A stretch of 53,462 bases of DNA from Pseudolysinimonas_A sp049651805. GTDB taxonomy: Bacteria > Actinomycetota > Actinomycetes > Actinomycetales > Microbacteriaceae. Positions 40,809-49,403 of the stretch are shown piece after piece. Position 1 is the stretch's first letter. The number at the start of each line of letters is the position of its first letter. A model generated the notes under the pieces. The model did no database searches. It was not told the origin of the DNA and saw only the letters and a list, made by a program, of their open reading frames with translations. A program made the position numbers and the translations under genes. The stretch covers positions 1 through 53,462 of the forward strand of contig NZ_JBASCU010000040.1 in NCBI RefSeq assembly GCF_049651805.1, written 5' to 3'.

Positions 40809-43800
40809 CTGTTTCGTCGATCGACATCGCCGACGCCCTCGCCGAGGTGCGCGGGATGCCGCCGCAGCATCCGACGCCGCAGCAGCGCGCGGTGATCGAG
40901 GCGCCGCTCGCCCCCGCACTCGTCGTCGCCGGCGCCGGGTCGGGCAAGACCGAGACGATGGCGAACCGGGTGCTCTGGCTGCTCGCCAACGGAATCGTCG
41001 AACCGGCGCAGGTGCTCGGGCTCACCTTCACCCGGAAGGCGGCGGGCGAACTGGGCTCACGCATCCGCGAACGCATCGCCGAACTCGACAGCGCCGGACT
41101 GAGCGGTGCTGGCCTGCTGCCGCCGGGGGATGTCTTCGACGCCCCCGCCGTCGCGACCTACAACTCGTTCGCCAACACCCTCTACCGCGATTCGGCGATC
41201 CTGCTCGGGCGGGAGGGTGACGCTCCGGTGTTGGGGGAAGCGGCGGCCTGGCAGCTCGCGCGGGGCGTCGTGATTCGTAGCAAGGATGCGCGGCTTCCCG
41301 ACCTCGGCAAGAACCTCGATGCACTCACCAAGGCCGTGCTCGCCGTCGCCCGCGGTGTCGCCGAGCACGCGGGCGACCTCGACGACCTGCGCGACCTCGC
41401 CGCCCGGCTCGGGGCGCTCGGCGAGCTGCCGACATCCGATCCGGTCGACCGCTTCGAGCGGTTGCCGGCCGTCGAACTCGCCGAACAACTCGGCGCGCTC
41501 GGGGTGCTCGCCGACCTCGCCGCCGAGTACGACGCCGAGAAGGTACGTCGTGGGGTCGTCGAGTACGCCGACCAGGTCGCCCTCGCGCTGCGAATCGCGC
41601 AGAAGCAGCCCGCCCTCGGCGCCGACCTGCGCGACCGCTACCGGGTCGTGCTGCTCGACGAGTACCAGGACACCTCGGTCGTGCAGACCCAGCTGCTGGC
41701 CGAGCTGTTCCGGGGCAGCGCGGTGATGGCGGTCGGCGACCCGAACCAGTCGATCTACGGGTGGCGCGGCGCGAGTGCCGCCAACCTCGACCAGTTCGCT
41801 GAGCTCTTTGAGGCCGACGCGCGCTTCGCCCTCTCGACGAGCTGGCGCAACGGCACCGGCATCCTCGACGCGGCGAATCACCTCGTCGCGCCGTTCGTCG
41901 GGCGAGGCGTCGCGGTCGAACCGCTCACCGCGAGCCCCGTCGCCACCCAGCGACCCGTCGAGGTCGCGTTCACCGAGACCGTCGCCGACGAGGCCGCAGC
42001 CGTCGCCGAGTGGCTCGCGGCTCGGGTCGATGCGCGCACGAGCGCGGCCATGTTGCTGCGGGCGCGGGCGACCCAGCCGTACTTCCTCGCCGCCCTGCGC
42101 GAGCGCGGCATCCCGTTCCACGTGCTCGGCATCGGCGGGCTGCTCGCCGAGCCCGAGATCGCCGACCTGGTGTGCACCCTGTCGGCGATCGACGACCCGG
42201 CCGCCGGCATCCAGCTTCTTCGGGTGCTCGCCGGCTCGCGCTTCCGCGTCGGGGTCGCCGACCTGCACGCGCTCAACCGGCTTGCGTCCTGGCTGCGCTC
42301 GCGCGATCACACCCAGCGCAAGCACGACGACGAGGTGCGCGAACTGCTGAACACCGCCGTCGCGCCGGGGGAGGGCGGCTCGATCGTCGACGGCCTCGAC
42401 TTCCTCGCCACGGCTCCCGTGGGCCACGTCGCGCTCGAGAACTTCACCGACGTCGGCCTTGAACGGCTGCGGGATGCCGGGGCCACCCTCGCGCGGTTGC
42501 GGGCCCGCGTGCGACTCGACCTGCCCGACCTGGTGGCCCTCGTCATCCACGAGCTGCGGCTCGACATCGAGGTGGCGGCGAACGAGCACCGGGTGCTTGG
42601 GCCGGCGAACCTCGACGCCTTCGCCGACGCTCTCTCGGGGTACCTGGCGATCGCCGAGATCGCGACGCTGTCGGGTTTCCTCGGCTGGCTGCGCGAAGCC
42701 GAGCTGCGAGAAGACCTCTCGCCGCGACCCGAACCCCCGGAACCCGGCACGGTGCAGGTGCTCACCGTGCACGGCGCGAAAGGCCTGGAATGGGATGTCG
42801 TCGCGGTGCCGCGGCTGGTGACCGACGAGTTTCCGTCGAAGCCGCGCGAGGGGTTTCAGGGCTGGCTCGGCTTCGGGCAGTACCCGTGGCCGCTGCGCGG
42901 CGACGCCGCCGAGTTGCCGCACTTCGCGTGGGAAGGGGTCTCGACCCGCAAGGAACTTCTCGACGAGCAGAAGCGGTTCAGCGCCGGGGTGCGGCAGCGC
43001 GCCCTCGACGAGGAGCGTCGGCTCGCCTACGTCGCCGTGACCCGCGCCCGGCACCATCTGCTGCTGTCGGGGTCGTTCTGGGCGACGCAGACCAAGCCGC
43101 GCGAACCCAGCGTGTTCCTGCGCGACCTCGCAGATGCCGGGCTGATTCCCGCGGTGCCCGAGGCGAGCGCGCACACAGAGAACCCGCTCGGCGACGACCT
43201 GGAACGCATCGTCTGGCCGCTCGATCCGCTCGGCCCGCGGCGGCAGGCCGTCGAGTGGGCCGCCGACCAGGTGCGCACGGCCGAGCCGAAACTCGCCGGA
43301 GCATGGACCCGCGACCTCGAGCTGCTGCTCGCCGAGCGCGAAGCCCGGCTCGCCGCGACGCAGGTGACGATCCCGACGCGCGTTCCGGCATCCCGGTTCC
43401 ACGACTACGTCACCGAACCCGACCGCGTCGCGGGCGAGTTGCGACGCCCGATGCCCGAGCGCCCGTTCTCGGCGACCCGGCTCGGCACGCTCTTCCACGC
43501 CTGGGTCGAGCAGCGCTTCGGGTTCGGCACCGGGGCGGAGGAGATCGACGCGCTGAGCGCCGAGGTGGATGCCGGAGGCGAGGCCGGGGGAGCCGACTTG
43601 GAGGCGTTGCGGGCGAAGTTCGAAGCCTCGGAGTGGGCGCAGCGGCGTCCGCTCGAGGTGGAACGCGAGATCCACCTGCCGTTCGACGACCGCGTCATCA
43701 TCTGCAAGATCGACGCCGTCTACGAAGAGCCGGGCGGCCGGGTGCGCATTGTCGACTGGAAGACCGGACGTGCGCCAAAGGATGCCGCCGACCTCGAGCG

Positions 43801-43987
43801 CAAGCAACTGCAGCTCGCGCTGTACCGGCTCGCCTACTCCCGATGGGCCGGCATTCCCGAAGACCGCATCGATGCGGCCTTCTACTTCGTCGCCGACGAC
43901 CGCGTTCTCGAACCCGACCGCATCGACTCCGAAGAGCAACTGCTCGCCCGCTGGCGCGCCGCCACCACCCCCTCGGTGGTCGAGTAG
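40805..43987 (+). CDS. adnB: AdnB-like helicase-nuclease subunit
   Basis: A 1060-residue UvrD-like helicase fused to a RecB-family nuclease; the lead motor of AdnAB that processes DNA ends for recombination. Walker A is VVAGAGSGKTETM, box Ia GLTFTRKAAGELGSRI, box II VLLDEYQDTSVVQ, box III VGDPNQSIYGWRGA, motif V VLTVHGAKGLEWDVV and motif VI LAYVAVTRARHHLLLSG. The nuclease motif is VRIVDWKTGRAPKDAADLERKQLQLALYR. The last codons (PSVVE) and the TAG stop are provided by an intergenic repeat copy, so the C terminus was set by repeat insertion or growth. Confidence 0.92.
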   Translation: MTVSSIDIADALAEVRGMPPQHPTPQQRAVIEAPLAPALVVAGAGSGKTETMANRVLWLLANGIVEPAQVLGLTFTRKAAGELGSRIRERIAELDSAGLSGAGLLPPGDVFDAPAVATYNSFANTLYRDSAILLGREGDAPVLGEAAAWQLARGVVIRSKDARLPDLGKNLDALTKAVLAVARGVAEHAGDLDDLRDLAARLGALGELPTSDPVDRFERLPAVELAEQLGALGVLADLAAEYDAEKVRRGVVEYADQVALALRIAQKQPALGADLRDRYRVVLLDEYQDTSVVQTQLLAELFRGSAVMAVGDPNQSIYGWRGASAANLDQFAELFEADARFALSTSWRNGTGILDAANHLVAPFVGRGVAVEPLTASPVATQRPVEVAFTETVADEAAAVAEWLAARVDARTSAAMLLRARATQPYFLAALRERGIPFHVLGIGGLLAEPEIADLVCTLSAIDDPAAGIQLLRVLAGSRFRVGVADLHALNRLASWLRSRDHTQRKHDDEVRELLNTAVAPGEGGSIVDGLDFLATAPVGHVALENFTDVGLERLRDAGATLARLRARVRLDLPDLVALVIHELRLDIEVAANEHRVLGPANLDAFADALSGYLAIAEIATLSGFLGWLREAELREDLSPRPEPPEPGTVQVLTVHGAKGLEWDVVAVPRLVTDEFPSKPREGFQGWLGFGQYPWPLRGDAAELPHFAWEGVSTRKELLDEQKRFSAGVRQRALDEERRLAYVAVTRARHHLLLSGSFWATQTKPREPSVFLRDLADAGLIPAVPEASAHTENPLGDDLERIVWPLDPLGPRRQAVEWAADQVRTAEPKLAGAWTRDLELLLAEREARLAATQVTIPTRVPASRFHDYVTEPDRVAGELRRPMPERPFSATRLGTLFHAWVEQRFGFGTGAEEIDALSAEVDAGGEAGGADLEALRAKFEASEWAQRRPLEVEREIHLPFDDRVIICKIDAVYEEPGGRVRIVDWKTGRAPKDAADLERKQLQLALYRLAYSRWAGIPEDRIDAAFYFVADDRVLEPDRIDSEEQLLARWRAATTPSVVE

Positions 43988-44045
43988 CCGCGAAGGCGCG
44001 ACCCCTCTCGGTGGTCGAGTAGCGCCGAAGGCGCGTGTCGAGACC
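43971..44045. repeat. Intergenic palindromic repeat (copy F, tandem), supplies adnB stop
   Basis: A first unit (CCTCGGTGGTCGAGTAGCCG, about 43971-43999, truncated) is followed by a full unit at 44008-44045 (CTCGGTGGTCGAGTAGC to GTGTCGAGACC). The TAG in GGTCGAGTAG of the first unit is the adnB stop codon. Confidence 0.85.
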
Positions 44046-44079
44046 AGGCGTAGGCTGGACGTCCGGAAGGGGTTGTTCG

Positions 44080-45414
44080 GTGAGTCTCGGCGGCAGTGAC
44101 CCGGCCCTCACCGCACCGATCCCCGTCCAGACCCGTCGCCCCTCGGGACGTGACGTTCTCACGATCTTCCAGGTGCGCAACTTCCGGCTGCTGATCACGT
44201 CGATCTTCTTCACAAGCCTCTCGATGTGGATGACCCGCATCGCCGTCGACTGGCTCGTGCTCGAACTCACCGGCAACCTCGCGCTCGTCGGTCTCGCGAT
44301 CACGCTGCAGTTCGGCCCGACGCTCGTCTTCGGCGCGTTCGCGGGGGTGATCGCCGATCGCTTCTCGCGCCGGGCGATCGTGCTGCTCACCCAGACCGTC
44401 GCGTTTCTCGGCAGCGCGACCCTCGCGGTGCTGGCCATCCTCGACGCCGCCGAGCTGTGGCACGTCTATCTCGTCGCCGCGGTGTCGGGCGTCGCGGGCG
44501 CGCTCGAGAACCCGGCCCGCAGCGCGCTCATCGGCCAGATTGTCGAGCCCGGGCGCCTGCGCACCGCGATGAGTCTCAACGCCACGGTGTTCCATGTCGG
44601 CGGCCTCATCGGACCGGCGATCAGCGGCATCCTCATCGCCTTCGTCGGCTCAGGCTGGTCGATCGGAGTGGCGGCGCTGGCGACGCTGGTCAGCATCCTG
44701 GCGTTCGCGTTGTTCCGCGCCCGCGAGCTGTCTGCCGTCGCGCGGCCCGCCGAAGGCTCGGGTGGGGTCGGGTTCGCGGTGCGCTACGCCGTCGGCAAAC
44801 CGACGATCCTCTGGCCGATGGTGCTCGTTGGGTTCGTCGCGACCTTCGGAATGACGCTGCCGGTGCTGTTCACGGCGGCGGCGGGCGAACGCGGCTTCGA
44901 CTCCGGGTCGACCGGATACGGGCTCTACACCTCGCTCGCGGCAGTCGGCGCCGTCGTCGGAGCGATCGCGTCGGCGCGGCGGCGGTCGGTGCGATTGCGG
45001 TCGATCGCCCTGTTGACCGGTGCCTACGGTCTCGCCATCGTGCTCGCCGGGGTCGTTCCCGTCTACGGCGTGTTCCTTGCCGCGATCGTCGCCCTCGGAG
45101 TGTTTCGCCTGATGTTCGCGATCGGCGCGGAGTCGATGGTGCAGCTCTCGACCAATCCGGCGGTGCGCGGGCGCGTGATGGCGATCTACCTCGTGCTGCT
45201 CATCGGCGGCCAGGCGGCCGGCGGCCTGGTCATCGGCTGGGTGGCCGAGGTGTTCGGCATGACGGTGGCTTTCGCCGTCGCCGGCGGGCTGCCGCTGCTC
45301 GCCGCGATCGTCGTCGCGGTGATCCTCGCGCGGCGCCACCAGTTGACGGTCGCCGTGAACCTGCGCGACTTCCGCCGGGTCGTGCGGGTCGTGAAGCGCC
45401 CGAACGCCCGGTAG
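44080..45414 (+). CDS. MFS exporter (EntS-like, MFS_3)
   Basis: A 444-residue major-facilitator protein with twelve predicted spans. MFS_3-type motifs are FRLLITSIFFTSLSMWMTRIAVDWLVLELTG at the start, GVIADRFSRRAIVLLTQ (loop 2-3) and NPARSALIGQIVEPGRLRTAMSLNA. Relatives export siderophores or drugs. The GTG is preceded by GGAAGGGG at seven bases, and TAGGCT (44051-44056) is a possible -10. The promoter sits just after repeat copy F. Confidence 0.83.
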   Translation: MSLGGSDPALTAPIPVQTRRPSGRDVLTIFQVRNFRLLITSIFFTSLSMWMTRIAVDWLVLELTGNLALVGLAITLQFGPTLVFGAFAGVIADRFSRRAIVLLTQTVAFLGSATLAVLAILDAAELWHVYLVAAVSGVAGALENPARSALIGQIVEPGRLRTAMSLNATVFHVGGLIGPAISGILIAFVGSGWSIGVAALATLVSILAFALFRARELSAVARPAEGSGGVGFAVRYAVGKPTILWPMVLVGFVATFGMTLPVLFTAAAGERGFDSGSTGYGLYTSLAAVGAVVGAIASARRRSVRLRSIALLTGAYGLAIVLAGVVPVYGVFLAAIVALGVFRLMFAIGAESMVQLSTNPAVRGRVMAIYLVLLIGGQAAGGLVIGWVAEVFGMTVAFAVAGGLPLLAAIVVAVILARRHQLTVAVNLRDFRRVVRVVKRPNAR

Positions 45415-45423
45415 CGTGAACGG

Positions 45424-45888
45424 GTGGCTCGGGCTGAAGACATCGACGATCTGGGCGACGACCAGGATGCGCTGAGCTGGGCGGGCGACGACGAGCAGGG
45501 GCGCGCCGCCCCGCGTCTGCGGCAACCCGAACCGGTCACCGCGGCTGCCGAGGTCGAACCCGAGGAAGCAGCCGGATCCCGGGGCCGATCCGTCGCGACG
45601 GCAGTCTTCCTGGTGCCCTACCTGGCGGTCACGGTCGGCTGGATCTTCGCGGTGCAACAACTCTCGTCGGGTTCGGCGTCGCTGTTCGGCGAAATCCTGT
45701 GGCAGTTCGGCGAGTTCCTCGCGATGCTCGCCGCCCCGCTGTGGTTCGCCGCGACCCTCACCCTCACGAAGGGGCACCGCCCGCTCGTGCGGGTCGGCTG
45801 GCTCGCCCTCGGATTCGGGGCGCTCGTGCCGTGGCCGCTTGTGTTGCAGTTCCTCGCAGCGCTCGAGCTCGCCGGAGGCATGTCGTGA
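45424..45888 (+). CDS. Membrane protein with acidic N-terminal tail
   Basis: A 154-residue protein. The first ~55 residues are acidic and disordered-looking. Three hydrophobic segments follow (VATAVFLVPYLAVTVGWIFAV, FLAMLAAPLWFAATL and VGWLALGFGALVPWPLVLQFL). TAGCGT, overlapping the upstream stop, lies six bases before the GTG, a leaderless start. No family is recognised. GTGA overlap couples it to the next small membrane protein. Confidence 0.72.
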   Translation: MARAEDIDDLGDDQDALSWAGDDEQGRAAPRLRQPEPVTAAAEVEPEEAAGSRGRSVATAVFLVPYLAVTVGWIFAVQQLSSGSASLFGEILWQFGEFLAMLAAPLWFAATLTLTKGHRPLVRVGWLALGFGALVPWPLVLQFLAALELAGGMS

Positions 45889-46190
45889 TCCTCATCCCGA
45901 TCGTCTTCGCGGTGTTGTTCGCACTCGCCCTGTTCGGGCCGGTTTCGAATCTCGCAGCGCTCCCACCCGTCTACGAGGCCTACGGGATCGGCGACGCGGT
46001 GCCCTGGCCGCTGCTCATCCTCGCGGTCGCCATCCCGCCGGCGCTCTATCTTGTCGCGCTGCTGCTGGGCCGGGGTCGCCCGCCGTTCGCCCGAGCCCTC
46101 ATCCTCACCGTTGCGCTGGCGGCATCCTTCGCCCTCTACTTCGGCGTCGTCACCCTCGTCGGCGCGATCCAGCCACCCCTCACGCTGTAG
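45885..46190 (+). CDS. Small membrane protein
   Basis: A 101-residue protein with three hydrophobic segments (ILIPIVFAVLFALALFG, LLILAVAIPPALYLVALLLG and ALILTVALAASFALYFGVVTLV). It starts GTG inside the stop of the preceding membrane protein, so the two are probably made in fixed ratio and may form a complex. Function is unknown. Confidence 0.7.
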   Translation: MILIPIVFAVLFALALFGPVSNLAALPPVYEAYGIGDAVPWPLLILAVAIPPALYLVALLLGRGRPPFARALILTVALAASFALYFGVVTLVGAIQPPLTL

Positions 46191-46198
46191 CCGCTTCG

Positions 46199-46597
46199 TC
46201 AGCCCAGGGGCCAGGCGGCGAGAAGTACGAGCGCGATCAGAAGAACCTGGATGCCGAGGCGCGGCCAGAAGGGGATGGCGATCCGACCGAATCGTTCGGG
46301 GTCGCGCGCGGCGTAGGCGTTGGCGGGGAACACCGCGATCAGGAACACGACGAGGCAGATGCCGGCGGCAAGCCGCACCCCGTTCCACGGGACGAGCAAC
46401 CCGATCGCGCCGAGGATCTCGCACACTCCGGTGATCGCGACGAGGGCGGCTGGCCAGCCGGGTTGGCGTAACGGCGGCGGGATCATCGCCCGCATCGCGC
46501 GGGCACCGGCCGGCACGAAGTGCAGTACCCCCATGAACGCGAAGACCGCCGCGAGAGCGATGCGCAGCGCAAGTTGCGCCGCATGAAGCCCGTCCAT
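46199..46597 (-). CDS. DoxX-like membrane protein
   Basis: A 132-residue four-helix membrane protein of the DoxX-like family. Seen are ALRIALAAVFAFMGVLHFVPAGARAM, the ITGVCEILGAIGLLVP signature helix pair and FLIAVFPANAYAA. Function is unknown; relatives are linked to redox or quinone-associated processes. It is divergent from serA and convergent with the small membrane proteins (eight bases apart). Confidence 0.83.
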   Translation of the reverse strand: MDGLHAAQLALRIALAAVFAFMGVLHFVPAGARAMRAMIPPPLRQPGWPAALVAITGVCEILGAIGLLVPWNGVRLAAGICLVVFLIAVFPANAYAARDPERFGRIAIPFWPRLGIQVLLIALVLLAAWPLG

Positions 46598-46617
46598 AGC
46601 CCCATCGTCGCACTGGC

Positions 46618-46623
46618 TAGAAT
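46618..46623 (+). promoter_or_regulatory. Probable -10 box of serA
   Basis: TAGAAT lies 54 bases before the serA GTG, giving a leader of about 45-50 bases with an AAGGA ribosome site. serA is therefore one of the leadered genes in this window. Confidence 0.4.
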
Positions 46624-46677
46624 CGGGAAGTTGCGCCCCGCCTCCACCAAGCGCCGACCCCTGACGAAGGAATCTCA

Positions 46678-48273
46678 GTGGCCAAGCCGATCGTTGTGAT
46701 CGCCGAAGAACTCTCGCCCGCCACCGTCGAAGCACTCGGCACCGACTTCGACATCCGCACCGTCGACGGCACCGACCGACCCGCGCTGATGGCGGCCCTC
46801 GCCGAGGCGCACGCGGTGCTCATCCGGTCGGCGACGCAGATCGACGCCGAGGCGCTCGCCGCGGCACCCGGGCTGAAGGTCGTCGCTCGCGCTGGCGTCG
46901 GGCTCGACAACGTCGACATCAAGGCCGCGACCGAAGCCGGTGTCATGGTCGTCAACGCCCCGACGTCGAACATCATCAGCGCCGCCGAGCTGACGATCGG
47001 ACACATCCTGTCGCTCGCGCGTCACATCCCGGCGGCGCACGCGTCGCTCGCCGCGGGAGAATGGAAGCGCTCCAGGTACACGGGCGTCGAGCTGTTCGAG
47101 AAGACCGTCGGCATCATCGGCCTCGGGCGCATCGGAGCGCTCATCGCCGCGCGGCTGCAGGCGTTCGGCGTCGAGATCGTCGCCTATGACCCCTACGTCA
47201 CGGCGACCCGCGCGCAACAACTCGGCGCGACGCTGGTGACGCTCGATGAGCTGCTCGAGCAGAGCGACTTCGTGACGATCCACATGCCCAAGACGGCAGA
47301 GACGACCGGCATGATCGGCGTCGACCAGTTGAAGGCGATGAAGAAGACGGCCTTCGTCATCAACGTCGCCCGCGGCGGGCTGATCGACGAAGACGCCCTC
47401 TACGACGCGCTCGTCGCCGGCGAGATCGCCGGCGCGGGGCTGGATGTCTTCGTCTCCGAGCCCCCCGTCGAGAAGAAGCTGTTGAGCCTGCCGAACATCG
47501 TCGTCACCCCGCACCTCGGTGCGTCGACCGACGAGGCGCAGGAGAAGGCGGGCGTCTCGGTCGCCCGCAGCGTGCGGCTCGCACTCGAAGGCGAGCTGGT
47601 TCCGGATGCCGTCAACGTCGCCGGGGGAGTCATCGACCCGTTCGTGCGGCCGGGCATCGCGCTCGTCGAGAAGCTCGGCCAGGTGCTCGCCGGAGTCGCG
47701 GGTCACGGGGCGCTCACGAGCCTCGAAGTGGATGTGCGCGGCGAACTCGCCGCCTACGACGTGAGCGTCTACCGGCTCGCGGCGCTCAAGGGCTACTTCA
47801 CCAACCTCGTCACCGAGAATGTGTCGTACGTCAACGCCCCGCTCCTGGCCGAGCAGCGCGGCATCACCTCATCGCTCTCGGTCTCGGAAGACAGCGTCGA
47901 CTACCGCAACACGACGACCCTGCGCGGCGTGCTGGGCGACGGCTCGGTCGTCGAGGTCGCGGGCACCCTCGCCGGCACGAAGCTGGCGCAGAAGATCATC
48001 GGCCTGAACGGCTACGACATCGAGGTTCCGCTCGCCGACCACCTCATCCTGATGACCTACGAAGACCGTCCCGGCATCGTCGCCACCTACGGCAAAGAGC
48101 TGGGCGACGCGAAGGTCAACATCGCCGGCATGCAGATCGCCCGGCAGAGCGCGGGCGGTCAGGCGCTCAGCGTGCTCACCGTCGACTCACCCGTTCCCGA
48201 CGAGGTGCTGGAGCGCATCGCGGCGCAGATCAACGCGACCTCGCTGCGGGCGATCGAGATCGTCGAAGCCTGA
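46678..48273 (+). CDS. serA: D-3-phosphoglycerate dehydrogenase
   Basis: A 531-residue enzyme for the first step of serine synthesis from 3-phosphoglycerate. An N-terminal catalytic domain (LIRSATQIDAEAL and ARAGVGLDNVDI) is followed by the NAD domain (TVGIIGLGRIGALIAARLQ), the catalytic Glu/His pair (SEPPVEKKLL and TPHLGASTDEAQEKAG), the intervening domain, and a C-terminal ACT domain (MTYEDRPGIVATYGKELGDAKVNIAGMQ). This is the long type I form, which binds serine as feedback inhibitor. AAGGA lies before the GTG. Confidence 0.95.
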   Translation: MAKPIVVIAEELSPATVEALGTDFDIRTVDGTDRPALMAALAEAHAVLIRSATQIDAEALAAAPGLKVVARAGVGLDNVDIKAATEAGVMVVNAPTSNIISAAELTIGHILSLARHIPAAHASLAAGEWKRSRYTGVELFEKTVGIIGLGRIGALIAARLQAFGVEIVAYDPYVTATRAQQLGATLVTLDELLEQSDFVTIHMPKTAETTGMIGVDQLKAMKKTAFVINVARGGLIDEDALYDALVAGEIAGAGLDVFVSEPPVEKKLLSLPNIVVTPHLGASTDEAQEKAGVSVARSVRLALEGELVPDAVNVAGGVIDPFVRPGIALVEKLGQVLAGVAGHGALTSLEVDVRGELAAYDVSVYRLAALKGYFTNLVTENVSYVNAPLLAEQRGITSSLSVSEDSVDYRNTTTLRGVLGDGSVVEVAGTLAGTKLAQKIIGLNGYDIEVPLADHLILMTYEDRPGIVATYGKELGDAKVNIAGMQIARQSAGGQALSVLTVDSPVPDEVLERIAAQINATSLRAIEIVEA

Positions 48274-48298
48274 AAACGGATGGCACCCCCGCCGCGAA

Positions 48299-48311
48299 TA
48301 GGCTGTCGGGC
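48299..48311 (+). promoter_or_regulatory. Leaderless -10 box of leuB
   Basis: TAGGCT (48299-48304) lies seven bases before the GTG at 48312; no ribosome site. Confidence 0.5.
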
Positions 48312-49364
48312 GTGACTCGCACCATCGACCTCGCTCTCATCCCCGGAGACGGGATCGGCCCGGAGGTGACGAAGCAGGCGGTCGCCGTGCTGCGCGCCGC
48401 GCTCGGATCCGACGCCGACCTCCGCACCACCGAGTACCCGTACAGCGCCCGGCACTTCCTCGAGACCGGGGTCATCCTCGGCGACGACGACCTCGCGGCG
48501 CTCGCGCAGCATGAGGTGATGTTGCTCGGTGCGGTCGGGGGCGACCCGCGCGACCCGAAACTGGCGGGTGGCATCATCGAGCGGGGCCTGCTGCTGAAGT
48601 TGCGGTTCGCGTTCGACCACTACGTCAATCTGCGTCCGACGAAGCTTTACCCCAGTGTGACCAGCCCCCTGGCGAACCCGGGAGACGTCGACTTCGTCAT
48701 CGTGAGGGAAGGCACCGAAGGTCCGTACGTCGGCAACGGCGGAAGCATCCGCGTCGGCACCCCCGCCGAGGTCGCCAACGAGGTGAGCGTCAACACCGCG
48801 TATGGGGTGGAGCGGGTCGTCAAGTACGCGTTCGATCTCGCCGAGAAGCGCCGCACGAAGCTCACCCTCGTGCACAAGACCAACGTGCTCGTCTACGCCG
48901 GCGGCCTCTGGGCCCGCGCCGTCGAGGCGGAGGCGGCCAATCATCCGTCTGTGGCGTGGGATTACCTCCACGTGGATGCCGCAACCATCTTTCTGGTTAC
49001 CGATCCTGCTAGGTTCGACGTGATCGTCACAGACAACCTCTTCGGCGACATCCTCACCGATCTGGCCGGCGCTATCAGCGGCGGCATCGGACTGGCCGCC
49101 TCGGGCAACATCAATCCCGACGGCGCGTTCCCCTCGATGTTCGAGCCGGTGCACGGTTCGGCTCCCGACATCGCGGGGCAGCGGAAAGCCGACCCCACGG
49201 CGGCGATCCTCTCGACGGTTCTGCTGCTCGACCACCTCGGGTTGGGCGGTGCCGCGAGACGGGTCGAAGCGGCGGTGACGGCCGATCTCGCCGACCGAGG
49301 AGCCGACCCCCGCAGCACCGACGAGATCGGCGCAGCGATGCTCGCCCGCCTGGCAAACGCCTAA
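48312..49364 (+). CDS. leuB: 3-isopropylmalate dehydrogenase
   Basis: A 350-residue NAD-dependent beta-decarboxylating dehydrogenase of leucine synthesis. Motifs are LIPGDGIGPEVTKQAV, LLLKLRFAFDHYVNLRPTKLYP, the REGTEGPYVGNGG substrate loop and VIVTDNLFGDILTDLAGA with the metal-binding Asp residues. It lies between serA and ilvE, a common amino-acid cluster order in actinobacteria. It has its own leaderless promoter. Confidence 0.95.
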   Translation: MTRTIDLALIPGDGIGPEVTKQAVAVLRAALGSDADLRTTEYPYSARHFLETGVILGDDDLAALAQHEVMLLGAVGGDPRDPKLAGGIIERGLLLKLRFAFDHYVNLRPTKLYPSVTSPLANPGDVDFVIVREGTEGPYVGNGGSIRVGTPAEVANEVSVNTAYGVERVVKYAFDLAEKRRTKLTLVHKTNVLVYAGGLWARAVEAEAANHPSVAWDYLHVDAATIFLVTDPARFDVIVTDNLFGDILTDLAGAISGGIGLAASGNINPDGAFPSMFEPVHGSAPDIAGQRKADPTAAILSTVLLLDHLGLGGAARRVEAAVTADLADRGADPRSTDEIGAAMLARLANA

Positions 49365-49403
49365 CGCAGGGCGCAGACTAGACACCTACGCTACGGAGCA
49401 CTC

